The notes beneath the pieces were generated by a model. It made no database searches. It was not told the DNA's origin and worked only from the letters and a program-made list of their open reading frames with translations. From NCBI GenBank assembly GCA_002841495.1, contig PGZV01000007.1:1-64000 (forward strand): a DNA stretch of 64,000 nt. Direction: 5' to 3'. The position numbers and the translations under genes were made by a program. This DNA is from Firmicutes bacterium HGW-Firmicutes-2 (GTDB lineage Bacteria; Bacillota; Clostridia; Lachnospirales; Vallitaleaceae). Shown here in pieces: positions 53,423 through 62,715 of this stretch. Numbering within the stretch: the first letter of the stretch is position 1; each line of letters opens with the position of its first letter.

Positions 53423-54403
53423 GTGAATAGAATACTAATAACAGGTGCTGATGGATTTATTGGAAGTCATTTGACGGAAGAATTAGTGAAGCAAGGGAAT
53501 AAAGTTAAGGCATTTGTACATTATAATTCTTTTAACTCATGGGGATGGTTAGATGCTTTGCCAAAGGAAATTATGAAGGATGTAGAAGTTTACTCTAGTG
53601 ATATTCGTGATTCTAATGGGGTAAGAGTTGCTATGAAAGGTATTGATGAAGTATTTCATCTTGCTGCTCTTATAGCTATTCCCTTTAGTTATAACGCGCC
53701 TGATATGTATATAGATACTAACATAAAAGGGACATTAAATATACTTCAAGCAGGAAGAGACTTAGATACGTCAAGAATATTTATTACGTCAACTTCAGAA
53801 GTCTATGGAACAGCTCAATATGTACCAATTGATGAAAAACATCCATATCAAGGTCAATCACCCTATTCAGCAACAAAAATTGGTGCGGATCGTTTAGCGG
53901 AGTCCTTCTATCGAACCTTTAATATGCCGATCACAATTGTTCGCCCATTTAACACATATGGTCCGAGGCAATCAGCAAGAGCAGTGATTCCTACAATTAT
54001 TACTCAGTTACTTGCAGGCAAGGAAGAAATAGAACTTGGTTCATTATCACCAACAAGAGACTTCAACTATGTAAAAGATACTGCGAATGGGTTTATTGAG
54101 ATAGCAAAGTCAGATAAGACAATAGGTGAAGAAATTAATATTGCTACTCAACAAGAGATTTCTATCGGTGAACTTGCAGAAGAGTTGATTAGACAAATAA
54201 ATCCTAATGCAGGGATTGTTTGTGATGAGCAGAGATTAAGGCCTGAAAAGAGTGAGGTTAATAGACTATTAGGTTCAAATGAAAAGATAAAAAGACTGAC
54301 AAACTGGAGACCAAGCTATACATTTGAACATGGTCTGGCAGAAACCATAGAATTCTTTAGAAACAATATGGAGCGATACAAGACAGATCTATATAACATA
54401 TAA
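53423..54403 (+). CDS. legB: Sugar-nucleotide 4,6-dehydratase LegB
   Basis: NAD-dependent 4,6-dehydratase of the extended SDR family. It would convert GDP- or UDP-N-acetylglucosamine to the 4-keto-6-deoxy sugar in legionaminic acid synthesis. The cofactor motif TGADGFIG is at the N-terminus, with STSEVYGTAQ and the catalytic SPYSATK. The PFNTYGPRQSARAVIPTIIT region is characteristic of LegB-like enzymes. I use the GTG at 53423, with AGGTGG 6 nt upstream; another GTG at 53417 abuts that site. The aminotransferase LegC follows, as expected. Confidence 0.88.
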   Translation: MNRILITGADGFIGSHLTEELVKQGNKVKAFVHYNSFNSWGWLDALPKEIMKDVEVYSSDIRDSNGVRVAMKGIDEVFHLAALIAIPFSYNAPDMYIDTNIKGTLNILQAGRDLDTSRIFITSTSEVYGTAQYVPIDEKHPYQGQSPYSATKIGADRLAESFYRTFNMPITIVRPFNTYGPRQSARAVIPTIITQLLAGKEEIELGSLSPTRDFNYVKDTANGFIEIAKSDKTIGEEINIATQQEISIGELAEELIRQINPNAGIVCDEQRLRPEKSEVNRLLGSNEKIKRLTNWRPSYTFEHGLAETIEFFRNNMERYKTDLYNI

Positions 54404-54416
54404 TGGGGGTGCTAAA

Positions 54417-55589
54417 GTGAATCGAAAGTTTATACCTCTGTCAGTTCCAAATTTAAAAGGAAAAGAGCTTGAGTATGTAGCACATGCTATAGAAACAGAG
54501 TGGGTATCAACAGGTGGTCCTTATGTAACTGATTTTGAAGTGAAAATAGCAGAGTATGTCAAGTGTAAAGGTGCTGTTTCCTGCCAAAATGGTACATCAG
54601 GGATTCATATAGCCCTTATAGTTTGTGGGGTTACAATGATTGATGAAGTTATTGTACCTACTTTAACGTTTATCGCTGCAGTAAATCCAGTGAAGTATAT
54701 TGGAGCGGAACCTGTATTTATGGATTGTGATGATTCGCTAACCATGGATGTAAATAAGCTAAGAGATTTCTGTGAAACAGAATGTATATTTGTAGATGGT
54801 AGACTTATCAATAAGATCTCTGATAAACATATTAAAGCACTGATTGTGGTCCATGTTTTTGGTAACATGGCAGATATGGAAAGTATTATTGCTATTGCAA
54901 ATAAATACAATCTGATAGTGATTGAAGATGCGACAGAAGCAATTGGTACTTTTTATCTTGAAGGAAAGTATAAAGGTAAACATGCTGGAACAATTGGAGA
55001 CATCGGTATCTATTCATTTAATGGAAATAAAATTATGACTACTGGCGGTGGTGGTATGATTGTTTCAGATAATGAAGAGTTACTAGTGAGAGCAAAGCAT
55101 CTTACAACTCAAGCCAAAAGTGACGAACTTTTTTATACTCACGATGAAATTGGTTATAACTATCGCATGACAAACCTTCAAGCAGCTTTAGGTCTAGCGC
55201 AACTTGAACAAATAGAAGACTTTATAAAGGTGAAGAAGGATAATTATGATTTTTATAAAAATAAATTTCAAGGAATGCCAGGACTAAGAATTTTAGATTT
55301 TAAGGATAGTATTCGTCCAAATCACTGGTTTTATGCACTATATGTAGACAAGGGGTATGCATTAAATAGAGATCAAATTATCAAATATCTAGCTTCTAAA
55401 AAGATTCAGTCAAGACCAATATGGGGATTGATAAGTGACCAAAAACCATATGAAGGTAATCAAACTTATAAAATTGAAAAAGCTAGAACATATTTGGAAA
55501 AGATAATAAATATTCCATGCAGTACCAACCTTGATAGAGAAGAAGCAGAATATATTATAGATTGTTTAAAACAACCGGAGGTGGTGTAA
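54417..55589 (+). CDS. legC: PLP-dependent aminotransferase LegC
   Basis: DegT/DnrJ/EryC1 family aminotransferase of 390 residues that would put the amino group on C4 of the keto sugar made by LegB. Seen: GTSGIHIAL, VIPTLTF-type segment (IVPTLTFIAAVNPV), the PLP aspartate in IEDATEAIG, and the lysine motif YSFNGNKIMTTGGGG, in which the asparagine-lysine pair is typical of the LegC/PglE subgroup. The start is GTG after GGGGGT. It lies 13 bp after legB. Confidence 0.9.
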   Translation: MNRKFIPLSVPNLKGKELEYVAHAIETEWVSTGGPYVTDFEVKIAEYVKCKGAVSCQNGTSGIHIALIVCGVTMIDEVIVPTLTFIAAVNPVKYIGAEPVFMDCDDSLTMDVNKLRDFCETECIFVDGRLINKISDKHIKALIVVHVFGNMADMESIIAIANKYNLIVIEDATEAIGTFYLEGKYKGKHAGTIGDIGIYSFNGNKIMTTGGGGMIVSDNEELLVRAKHLTTQAKSDELFYTHDEIGYNYRMTNLQAALGLAQLEQIEDFIKVKKDNYDFYKNKFQGMPGLRILDFKDSIRPNHWFYALYVDKGYALNRDQIIKYLASKKIQSRPIWGLISDQKPYEGNQTYKIEKARTYLEKIINIPCSTNLDREEAEYIIDCLKQPEVV

Positions 55590-55614
55590 ATCACCTTTGA
55601 AAAGAGGTGGAATA

Positions 55615-56652
55615 ATGGAAGTCAAAGAATTTTTGATAGATGAAGAATCAACAATAATTGAAACGATGCAGCAATTAGATAAAGTTGCAAAGAAAGTACT
55701 TTTTGTTATAAGAGATGGACTTTTTGTTGCGGCGATTACGGATGGAGATATTCGGAGATGGATTCTAAGAAAAGGGAATCTGGATACTAAAGTCAAAGAT
55801 ATCGCTAACTACAATCCAAAGTTTCTATTAGAGAAGGATAAAACCAAAGCGAAAGACTTTATGAAAAAACATTCTGTTGAAGCGATTCCTATATTGGATA
55901 AAGAAAACAATATTGTTTCCGTTTTATTATGGAATGACGAGGAAGTAGAACCGAAAAGAAATCTTAATGTTCCAGTTGTAATAATGGCAGGAGGACTTGG
56001 TACACGACTATATCCGTATACAAAAATACTTCCTAAACCGCTTATTCCCATTGGTGAAATACCAATTGTGGAGCATATTATTAATCGATTTCATCAATAC
56101 GGGAGCGACCAGTTCTTTCTAGTAGTTAATCACAAAAAGAATATGATTAAAGCATATTTTAATGAAATTGAAAAACCCTATCAAGTTGATTTTGCTGATG
56201 AAGATAAGCCATTAGGAACTGGAGGTGGATTGAGTTTACTTAAAGGAAAGGTTAACTCAACATTCATTTTATCCAATTGTGATATTTTAATTGAAGAGGA
56301 TTATGAAAAGATTTACAAATATCATAAGAAAGAAAACTACTTGATTACAATGGTTTGTTCATTGAAAAATATAAAAATTCCATACGGTGTCATAGAAATT
56401 AGTGATACAGGAGAAATTGAAAGTATGAAAGAAAAACCGGAGCTAACATTCTTCGCAAACACTGGTATGTATATAGTAGAACCAAAAGTTATAATAGAGT
56501 TAAAAGAGAATAGCGCTATTGGTTTTCCAGATATAATCGAACAATACAAGTCTCAAGGTGAGAAAATAGGGATTTATCCTATAAGTGATAATAGTTGGAT
56601 GGATATGGGACAGATAGATGATATGGAGGAAATGCGAAGAAGATTGGAATAA
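55615..56652 (+). CDS. ptmE: CBS-domain nucleotidyltransferase PtmE (GlcN-1-P guanylyltransferase type)
   Basis: Fusion of a CBS-domain pair (about residues 1-110) to a nucleotidyltransferase domain with the signature VIMAGGLGTRLYPYTKILPK (about 122-141). In Campylobacter PtmE makes GDP-glucosamine for legionaminic acid synthesis, and this protein has the same order of domains, so GDP-linked intermediates are likely. Length 345. The ATG at 55615 follows AAGAGGTGG; a TTG at 55597 in frame precedes that site. It lies 25 bp after legC. Confidence 0.83.
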   Translation: MEVKEFLIDEESTIIETMQQLDKVAKKVLFVIRDGLFVAAITDGDIRRWILRKGNLDTKVKDIANYNPKFLLEKDKTKAKDFMKKHSVEAIPILDKENNIVSVLLWNDEEVEPKRNLNVPVVIMAGGLGTRLYPYTKILPKPLIPIGEIPIVEHIINRFHQYGSDQFFLVVNHKKNMIKAYFNEIEKPYQVDFADEDKPLGTGGGLSLLKGKVNSTFILSNCDILIEEDYEKIYKYHKKENYLITMVCSLKNIKIPYGVIEISDTGEIESMKEKPELTFFANTGMYIVEPKVIIELKENSAIGFPDIIEQYKSQGEKIGIYPISDNSWMDMGQIDDMEEMRRRLE

Positions 56653-56742
56653 TAAGAGTGTGAGCATTTTCTTAAATAAAAATTTGCAACTTAATAGTAG
56701 TGTTGTATGTTGAAATCTTCAATTAAAGAAATTGAGGTCTAT

Positions 56743-57435
56743 ATGATGTTTGAAAAATATAATGATTTGACAAATTTTAATATTGATTTACATATCCACT
56801 CAACTTTTACAGACGGAAAAGACTCTATCGTGGACATTGTAAAGCAAGCTGAAGCTATTAACTTGGAAACAATTGCAATCACCGATCATATTCGAGAAAA
56901 TTCAACTTATTTTGATGAGTATATACAAGAAATTATCAGAATAAGAAAGACTACAAACATAAAAATATTGATTGGTTTTGAAGCTAGAATTAAGAATTTT
57001 CAAGGTGAAGTTGATGTGGCAAATGAAATATATGCAAAATCGGATATTAAAATAGCAAGCGTACATAGGTTCACAATAGGCAAGAAAGTATATAATCCTG
57101 ATTTTTTTCCTAAAGAAATAGCCCAAGAAATAGAGTTTGATTTATCTTTAGCAGCATTAAAAAATATAAATAAGGAGTTTAATGTGTTGGGTCATCCTGG
57201 TGGCATGAGTTTGAGATATTTTAATGACTTTCCCTTAGAATATTTTGAAGAAATCATTATAGCTTGCAAAGAGAATAGTATTGCTTTTGATTTAAATAGT
57301 CACTACCATAGAAGCGTCTATCCGGAGCTAATAAAACTACTAAGAGAACACAACCCCTTAATTTCTCTAGGATCTGACGCTCATAATAAACTAAGTATTG
57401 GGAAATGGAGAACTCTTCTAAAAGGGGAAATATAA
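56743..57435 (+). CDS. PHP-domain metal-dependent hydrolase
   Basis: Protein of 230 residues of the PHP family, as in histidinol phosphatase and polymerase-associated phosphoesterases. Metal-binding motifs are complete: DLHIHSTFTDG, AITDH, a glutamate in IGFEA, ASVHR, LGHPGG and GSDAH. The ATG at 56743 (or 56746) has GAGG upstream; a longer frame from 56707 has no site. It sits between ptmE and an ATP-grasp gene and is not part of the known legionaminic pathway. It may remove a phosphate or an acyl group from an intermediate; its substrate is unknown. Confidence 0.85.
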   Translation: MMFEKYNDLTNFNIDLHIHSTFTDGKDSIVDIVKQAEAINLETIAITDHIRENSTYFDEYIQEIIRIRKTTNIKILIGFEARIKNFQGEVDVANEIYAKSDIKIASVHRFTIGKKVYNPDFFPKEIAQEIEFDLSLAALKNINKEFNVLGHPGGMSLRYFNDFPLEYFEEIIIACKENSIAFDLNSHYHRSVYPELIKLLREHNPLISLGSDAHNKLSIGKWRTLLKGEI

Positions 57436-57436
57436 T

Positions 57437-58417
57437 ATGCAAACAATAAATATTGGTATTACTGGAACTGGTTCTTTAATAGGCCAAGCAATAATTAAAT
57501 CAATAAAAAAGTCTGATATAGTTAATCAGGTTAAAATAATCGGTTTTGATTATTTTGACAACACAATTGGTGGTTTTTGGTGTCAAAAAAATATAGTTTT
57601 ACCGGATATACTAAAAAAAGAGAATAAAGAACAATGGAAAAAAACTATTTTTAAAACAATAATTGATGAAAAAATAACAATCTTGTTTATTGGAATCGAC
57701 TTTGAATTACTGTTATTTTCGCAATTTAAAAGTGAAATAGAAGAGACAACAGGTTGTAAGGTTGTTGTTTCAAACGAACGGGTAATAAGCATCGGAAATG
57801 ACAAATATTTAACCTATAAATTTTTAAAAGATAATGGGTTGAATTTCCCCAAAACATGGTTGCAGACGGAAATAGATAAAGTTGAGATTAAATATCCTTG
57901 TATTCTTAAACCGAGGGTAGGTGCAAGAAGTAAAGGTGTATATGTAATAAAGAATAAAGATGAACTACAAGAAAAAATAAAAAGTATAGAAGAACCGATA
58001 GTTCAAGAGTTAGTTGGAAATATAGACAGTGAATATACATGTGGAATTTTATGTCTTGACAATAAAATAATTAGTACTATAGTATTAAAAAGATATTTAA
58101 AAGAAGGTAACACATCTATCGCAGAGTATAAGAACAGTTACAACGATAAAATATATAATTATATTAATAAAATTGCTATGAATTTAATGCCAAACGGATC
58201 TTGTAATTTGCAATTGAGATGTGACACCAAAGGTGAGCCATATGTATTTGAAATCAATCCGAGATTTTCAGGAACTACATATATGAGAGCGCTTTTTGGG
58301 TTTAAGGAAGTTGAATATATTATTAAATATCTACAAAAGATGGAACCAAGAGATTTTGTTTTGTCGGAGGGTAAGGCATATCGTTATTTTGAAGAAAAAT
58401 TGATGGGGGAGGAGTAG
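57437..58417 (+). CDS. ATP-grasp ligase (carbamoyl-phosphate-synthase-like)
   Basis: ATP-grasp enzyme of 326 residues, which forms amide bonds from a carboxylate and an amine using ATP. An N-terminal Rossmann-like part (GITGTGSLIGQAII) is followed by the ATP-grasp core: KPRVGARSKGVYVI, IVQELVGNIDSEYTCG and FEINPRFSGTTYMRAL with the metal-binding Glu and Asn. This is the PylC/CarB-like type. It lies between the PHP and epimerase genes in the legionaminic acid operon, where the acetyltransferase LegH is missing. Joining an amino acid to the sugar C4 amine is therefore a plausible role. Confidence 0.85.
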   Translation: MQTINIGITGTGSLIGQAIIKSIKKSDIVNQVKIIGFDYFDNTIGGFWCQKNIVLPDILKKENKEQWKKTIFKTIIDEKITILFIGIDFELLLFSQFKSEIEETTGCKVVVSNERVISIGNDKYLTYKFLKDNGLNFPKTWLQTEIDKVEIKYPCILKPRVGARSKGVYVIKNKDELQEKIKSIEEPIVQELVGNIDSEYTCGILCLDNKIISTIVLKRYLKEGNTSIAEYKNSYNDKIYNYINKIAMNLMPNGSCNLQLRCDTKGEPYVFEINPRFSGTTYMRALFGFKEVEYIIKYLQKMEPRDFVLSEGKAYRYFEEKLMGEE

Positions 58418-58419
58418 CT

Positions 58420-59298
58420 TTGAATATATTAGTTACAGGCGCTAATGGTTTTATAGGTAAAAAGGTTAGTAGCGCATTAGAGCATGAAGGTCACAGAATT
58501 TATAGGTTGGTTAGATCAGGTGGCAATAAATCAAAAGACACCATAGAAGTTGATTTAACAGATAATAATCAAGTCATAGATTTTTGTAAACACTTTAAGA
58601 ATGAAAAGCAGGTAGATATGGTTATTCATTTAGCCTCAAAAATGGCTGATTATAAACATGACGAGTATCAACAATTAAGTGTTTTAGAGGACAACATAGA
58701 GATAACTAAAAACATGGTTCTAATTACAAAAAAATTGAAGTTGAATAAAATAATAAACCTTTCTTCAATAGCTGTTTATCCTAATATAGATGGTGTTTTT
58801 GATGAGAATTCCAAGATTGATATGTCTAGTAACTCAGACTGTCTATATGGATTATCAAAATTCTGTAGTGAAAATATTTTTCAGTACATGTTTAAAAATG
58901 AAAAGACGGTTGTAACAAACTTAAGAGTGGCACAGGTATATGGAGAAGGAATGAGAGATGATAGGATCATTCCAATTATGAGGTCTGAACTAAAAGAAGA
59001 AAATACAATAACTGTATTTGGTCAAGGCGAAAGAATAAGCAATTTTATTCACATTGACAAGTTGATTGAAATAATAAAATGTTTCGTCGTAAATGACATA
59101 GATGGAGTTTGCAATATTGGTGATGAATCATTGTCGTATATGGATATTGCTAAAAGTCTTATAGGCGAATATGGAAATGGTGCATCTAGAATTATCTTAA
59201 AAGACAACGGTGTGAGAGCCAAGTTTGTATTAGATACAAAAAAAATGAAAGAAATAATTAATAACTTCTGTATTAATTCTCAGAAGGGGATTAGATGA
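58420..59298 (+). CDS. NAD-dependent sugar-nucleotide epimerase/dehydratase
   Basis: Extended SDR protein of 292 residues with TGANGFIG at the N-terminus, NLSSIAVYP, the catalytic YGLSK and RVAQVYGEG. It is the second sugar-modifying SDR of the island, distinct from LegB, and may set stereochemistry at C4 or reduce a keto group. It starts with TTG at 58420 after GGGGGAGGAG and overlaps the next gene by four bases. The exact reaction is unknown. Confidence 0.85.
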   Translation: MNILVTGANGFIGKKVSSALEHEGHRIYRLVRSGGNKSKDTIEVDLTDNNQVIDFCKHFKNEKQVDMVIHLASKMADYKHDEYQQLSVLEDNIEITKNMVLITKKLKLNKIINLSSIAVYPNIDGVFDENSKIDMSSNSDCLYGLSKFCSENIFQYMFKNEKTVVTNLRVAQVYGEGMRDDRIIPIMRSELKEENTITVFGQGERISNFIHIDKLIEIIKCFVVNDIDGVCNIGDESLSYMDIAKSLIGEYGNGASRIILKDNGVRAKFVLDTKKMKEIINNFCINSQKGIR

Positions 59299-60299
59299 TG
59301 GAAAAGAAAGTATTTATTATAGCAGAAGCAGGTATAAATCATAACGGTAGTGTTAGTCTGGCAAAGCAATTAATTGACGTGGCAAAAAAAGCTGGTGCTG
59401 ATGCCGTAAAATTTCAAACTTTTATTTCGGAAAATGTTATTTCTAAACATGCTTTAAAAGCAGAATATCAAAATAAATACACATCATTAAATGAGAGTCA
59501 ACTTGAAATGGTTAAGAAACTTGAACTATCTTTTAATGATTTCAGGGAGCTGAGTGAGTACTGCAAAAAAAAAGATATTGAGTTTATGTCCACGGCTTTC
59601 GATCTTGATAGTATTGACTTTTTAGCTAGTCTTGAAATGAGAATATGGAAGATTCCTTCGGGTGAAATAACAAATTTGCCTTATTTGAATAAGATTGCTA
59701 AGCTTAAAAAGCCAGTTATACTTTCTACTGGAATGAGTACGATGGATGATATAAAAAGCGCAGTTAATGTTTTAATAAATAATGGGGCCGGCGAGCTGAC
59801 TATTCTTCATTGCACAACAGAATATCCCACTCCATATGAAAATGTAAACTTAAAAGCAATGAATACAATTAAAGATGAGTTTGGTGTAAAAGTTGGTTAT
59901 TCTGATCATACTAGTGGCATAGAGATTCCTATTGCAGCAGTTGCTTTAGGTGCTATAGTTATTGAGAAGCATTTTACCATAGATAGAAATATGGTAGGAC
60001 CTGATCATAAAGCTAGTTTAGAACCTAGTGAATTTAAGGCCATGGTGGATTCTATAAGATGCCTAGAATTAGCCCTAGGTAACGGAATAAAACAGCCAGC
60101 AGAATCTGAGAGAAAAAATATGGCTGTTGCACGTAAAAGCATTATTGCTAAAAGGGATATTAAATCAGGAGAGATTTTTTGTGAAGAGAACCTTACAGTT
60201 AAAAGACCAGGAAATGGCATAAGTCCAATGAAGTGGTTTGAAGTTATAGGGATGGTTGCCCCTAGAGATTTTGAAGAAGATGAGTTGATAGAATTATGA
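59295..60299 (+). CDS. legI: N-acetylneuraminate-synthase-type enzyme (legionaminate synthase LegI)
   Basis: Condenses a 6-deoxy-mannosamine derivative with phosphoenolpyruvate to give the nine-carbon nonulosonic acid. NeuB motifs are AEAGINHNG, GADAVKFQTF, STGMS, HCTTEYPTP and GYSDHT. A C-terminal SAF domain (residues about 275-334, RKSIIAKRDIKSGEI) is present as in all NeuB-like synthases. Length 334. ATG at 59295, overlapping the epimerase stop; a second ATG lies three bases on. Assignment to legionaminic rather than neuraminic or pseudaminic acid rests on the neighbours LegB, LegC and the NeuC-like epimerase. Confidence 0.92.
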   Translation: MMEKKVFIIAEAGINHNGSVSLAKQLIDVAKKAGADAVKFQTFISENVISKHALKAEYQNKYTSLNESQLEMVKKLELSFNDFRELSEYCKKKDIEFMSTAFDLDSIDFLASLEMRIWKIPSGEITNLPYLNKIAKLKKPVILSTGMSTMDDIKSAVNVLINNGAGELTILHCTTEYPTPYENVNLKAMNTIKDEFGVKVGYSDHTSGIEIPIAAVALGAIVIEKHFTIDRNMVGPDHKASLEPSEFKAMVDSIRCLELALGNGIKQPAESERKNMAVARKSIIAKRDIKSGEIFCEENLTVKRPGNGISPMKWFEVIGMVAPRDFEEDELIEL

Positions 60300-61468
60300 A
60301 AATAACAATAAGTATACTAACTGCGAATAGGTCGGAATATGGCTTGCTAAAGCCTATCATTATAAAACTTAATACGGTCAATGAGTTCGATGTGAGAATT
60401 GTAGTTACTGGAGCACATCTTTCACCAGAGTTTGGGCTTACATATCAAGAAATAGAAAAGGATGGTTTTATCATTGATGAGAAAATAGAAATCCTATTAA
60501 GCTCAGACACATCATCTTCTATATCTAAATCAATGGGGCTTGCAATGATTAGTTTTGCTGATTATTTTTATAAACTAGATCCGGATTTGTTGATAGTTCT
60601 TGGTGATCGCTATGAAACACTTGCTGTTGCATCGACAGCTATGATTCAAAGAATTCCAATAGCTCATCTATATGGCGGGGAAACCACAGAAGGTGCCATT
60701 GATGAATCGATTCGTCATGCAATAACAAAATTAAGCTATCTTCATTTTACGAGCTCTGAGGAGCATCGCAAAAGAGTAATCCAATTAGGCGAGCATCCGA
60801 AAAGAGTGTTTAATGTTGGTGCGATAGGTATTGAGAACATACTAAATGAGAAAATGTTACTGAAAGAGCAGTTGGGAGAAGAATTACAAATTGCTTTATC
60901 AAATCCTTATGCTGTGGTTACATTTCACCCAGTAACACTCGAAAATAATAGCTCAGAGAAGCAAATCAAATCACTGCTTGAAGTCTGTAAAGAATATAAA
61001 GACTATAATTTCATTTTCACTAAGGCAAATGCTGATGCTGAAGGAAGTATTATTAATCTATATATTGATAAATACTCTAAAGAAAATAGTAATATTATTG
61101 CATTTACTTCACTAGGGATGGTGAAATATCTTAGCGCAATTAAATATTCTTCAATGGTCATCGGGAATTCTTCAAGTGGATTAGTAGAAGCCCCTAGTTT
61201 TGGTGTACCTACCATTAATATCGGGGATAGACAAAAAGGGAGGCTTCAGGCAAGCAGTGTTATTAATTGTGAACCAACGTTAAGAAGCATTAGACAAGCA
61301 ATAGAGTTAGCAATAAGTAACGATTTTATTGATAAAGCTAAAAATACTGTAAATCCATATGGCGATGGTGATACTTCTAATAAAGTAGTCGGAGTAATTA
61401 AAAGATATATTCTTGATGAAAAAATTGACCTTAAGAAGAAGTTTTATGATTGTGAGGTGATGAAATGA
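60296..61468 (+). CDS. legG: Hydrolysing sugar-nucleotide 2-epimerase (LegG/NeuC type)
   Basis: Removes the nucleotide and inverts C2 to give the free mannosamine derivative used by LegI. UDP-GlcNAc 2-epimerase family features include TANRSEYG near the N-terminus, VVTGAHLSPEFG, VLGDRYETL, HLYGGETTEGAIDESIR and GNSSSGLVEAPSFG. Length 390. It overlaps legI and legF by four bases at each side. A NeuC-like enzyme, rather than PseG, is what separates the legionaminic from the pseudaminic route. Confidence 0.93.
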   Translation: MKITISILTANRSEYGLLKPIIIKLNTVNEFDVRIVVTGAHLSPEFGLTYQEIEKDGFIIDEKIEILLSSDTSSSISKSMGLAMISFADYFYKLDPDLLIVLGDRYETLAVASTAMIQRIPIAHLYGGETTEGAIDESIRHAITKLSYLHFTSSEEHRKRVIQLGEHPKRVFNVGAIGIENILNEKMLLKEQLGEELQIALSNPYAVVTFHPVTLENNSSEKQIKSLLEVCKEYKDYNFIFTKANADAEGSIINLYIDKYSKENSNIIAFTSLGMVKYLSAIKYSSMVIGNSSSGLVEAPSFGVPTINIGDRQKGRLQASSVINCEPTLRSIRQAIELAISNDFIDKAKNTVNPYGDGDTSNKVVGVIKRYILDEKIDLKKKFYDCEVMK

Positions 61469-62163
61469 AAAATCTGGCAATCATTCCTGCACGATCAGGT
61501 TCAAAGGGCCTAAAGGATAAGAATATCAAACTCCTAAATGGAAAACCTTTATTAATGTATTCAATTGAGGCAGCTAAAAAAACAGATCTGTTTGATGAGA
61601 TAATGGTTTCTACCGATTCGGAAGAATATGCTGAGATTGCCAAAAAGTGTGGGGCAAATGTACCTTTTCTGAGGAGCAATGAATTGTCAAATGATACATC
61701 CTCATCATGGGATGTTGTTAAAGAGGTTATTGGATTATATAAGGATTTAGGTGTTGAATTTGAAACGGTAGCTCTGTTACAGCCAACTTCTCCTTTAAGA
61801 ACCTCAAATGATATTATTGAGGGATATAAAGTTTATGAAGAAAAAAGTGCAAACTTTGTTATAGCTGTTTGTGAAATGGATCATTCACCATTATGGGCGA
61901 GTGTATTGCCGGATGATAATTCTATGAAAGACTTTATTAAGCCTGAGGTTGTTGCAATGCCCAGACAAAGTATACCTACCCATTATCGAATTAATGGGGC
62001 TTTATATATTATAAAAGTAGATTATTTGAGGGAATCCGATAGTATCTATGCTGAAAAAAGTTATGCAACAATAATGGGGAAAGAAAACTCCATTGATATT
62101 GATAGTCAAATTGACTTTACTATTGCAGAAGTGTTAATTTCTGAAAGAGTTAGGAATATTTAA
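61465..62163 (+). CDS. legF: CMP-nonulosonate cytidylyltransferase (LegF/NeuA type)
   Basis: Activates the nonulosonic acid with CTP to the CMP-sugar, the donor for Maf. Seen: IPARSGSKGLKDKNI, the nucleotide-binding LLQPTSPLRT and the RINGALYI segment. Length 232. It is the last gene of the biosynthesis operon, overlapping legG by four bases. After it lies a short AT-rich gap and a sigma-28 promoter. Confidence 0.95.
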   Translation: MKNLAIIPARSGSKGLKDKNIKLLNGKPLLMYSIEAAKKTDLFDEIMVSTDSEEYAEIAKKCGANVPFLRSNELSNDTSSSWDVVKEVIGLYKDLGVEFETVALLQPTSPLRTSNDIIEGYKVYEEKSANFVIAVCEMDHSPLWASVLPDDNSMKDFIKPEVVAMPRQSIPTHYRINGALYIIKVDYLRESDSIYAEKSYATIMGKENSIDIDSQIDFTIAEVLISERVRNI

Positions 62164-62225
62164 TTATGAAATATCTAAAAATTTATATACTAAATCAATT
62201 ATACCCTGAATAATGAATCACCTAT

Positions 62226-62251
62226 TAACTTTTCACAAGAAAAGCCGATAT
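62226..62251 (+). promoter_or_regulatory. Sigma-28 promoter for flaG-fliD
   Basis: TAAC at 62226-62229, 14-bp spacer and GCCGATAT at 62244-62251, a perfect consensus -10 for the flagellar sigma factor. Confidence 0.7.
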
Positions 62252-62287
62252 ATAGTGTAGGATATAACAATACAAGGAGGTATTACT

Positions 62288-62704
62288 ATGAGAATTGATT
62301 CGGTTGGCAGTGCAAACAGTGTGCCAGCACCCCAAAGCGTAGAACGAGTAGGAAGAACGGAATCTCCGACTCCGATACAACCTGTGAAAAGATCAGAAAA
62401 TCAAAATGGATCAGCTGCCAAACGACAAGAACGGATCCATGCCGATGCAGAAGTGGCAGCTGTAGAAAATTCACTTCAACAGGAGCAACAAGTCATTAAG
62501 GCCATAGAGAAGGCCAATAAACATATCAGAACCTACGATAGACGACTTGAATTCTCTATTCATGATACTACCAAACAGATTATGGTGAAGGTCATTAACA
62601 CTGAGAATGATTCAGTAATACGAGAAATACCGTCCGAAAAAGTATTGGATATGGTCGCCCATTTGTGGGAGATCTCAGGCATACTTGTGGACGAACATAG
62701 ATAG
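62288..62704 (+). CDS. flaG: FlaG family flagellar protein
   Basis: Protein of 138 residues with a disordered first half and the FlaG domain in the second: LEFSIHDTTKQIMVKVINTE, then VIREIPSEKVLDMVAHLWE. FlaG is associated with control of filament length; its mechanism is not settled. The start follows AAGGAGG. It precedes fliD by 11 bp, the usual order. Confidence 0.92.
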   Translation: MRIDSVGSANSVPAPQSVERVGRTESPTPIQPVKRSENQNGSAAKRQERIHADAEVAAVENSLQQEQQVIKAIEKANKHIRTYDRRLEFSIHDTTKQIMVKVINTENDSVIREIPSEKVLDMVAHLWEISGILVDEHR

Positions 62705-62715
62705 GAGGTACTTCT

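Noticed and set aside
59295-62163. Sialic acid (Neu5Ac) or pseudaminic acid synthesis
   Set aside because: NeuB/NeuC/NeuA-like genes alone would allow Neu5Ac, but LegB, LegC and PtmE in the same operon point to legionaminic acid; PseG- and PseB-type genes are absent.
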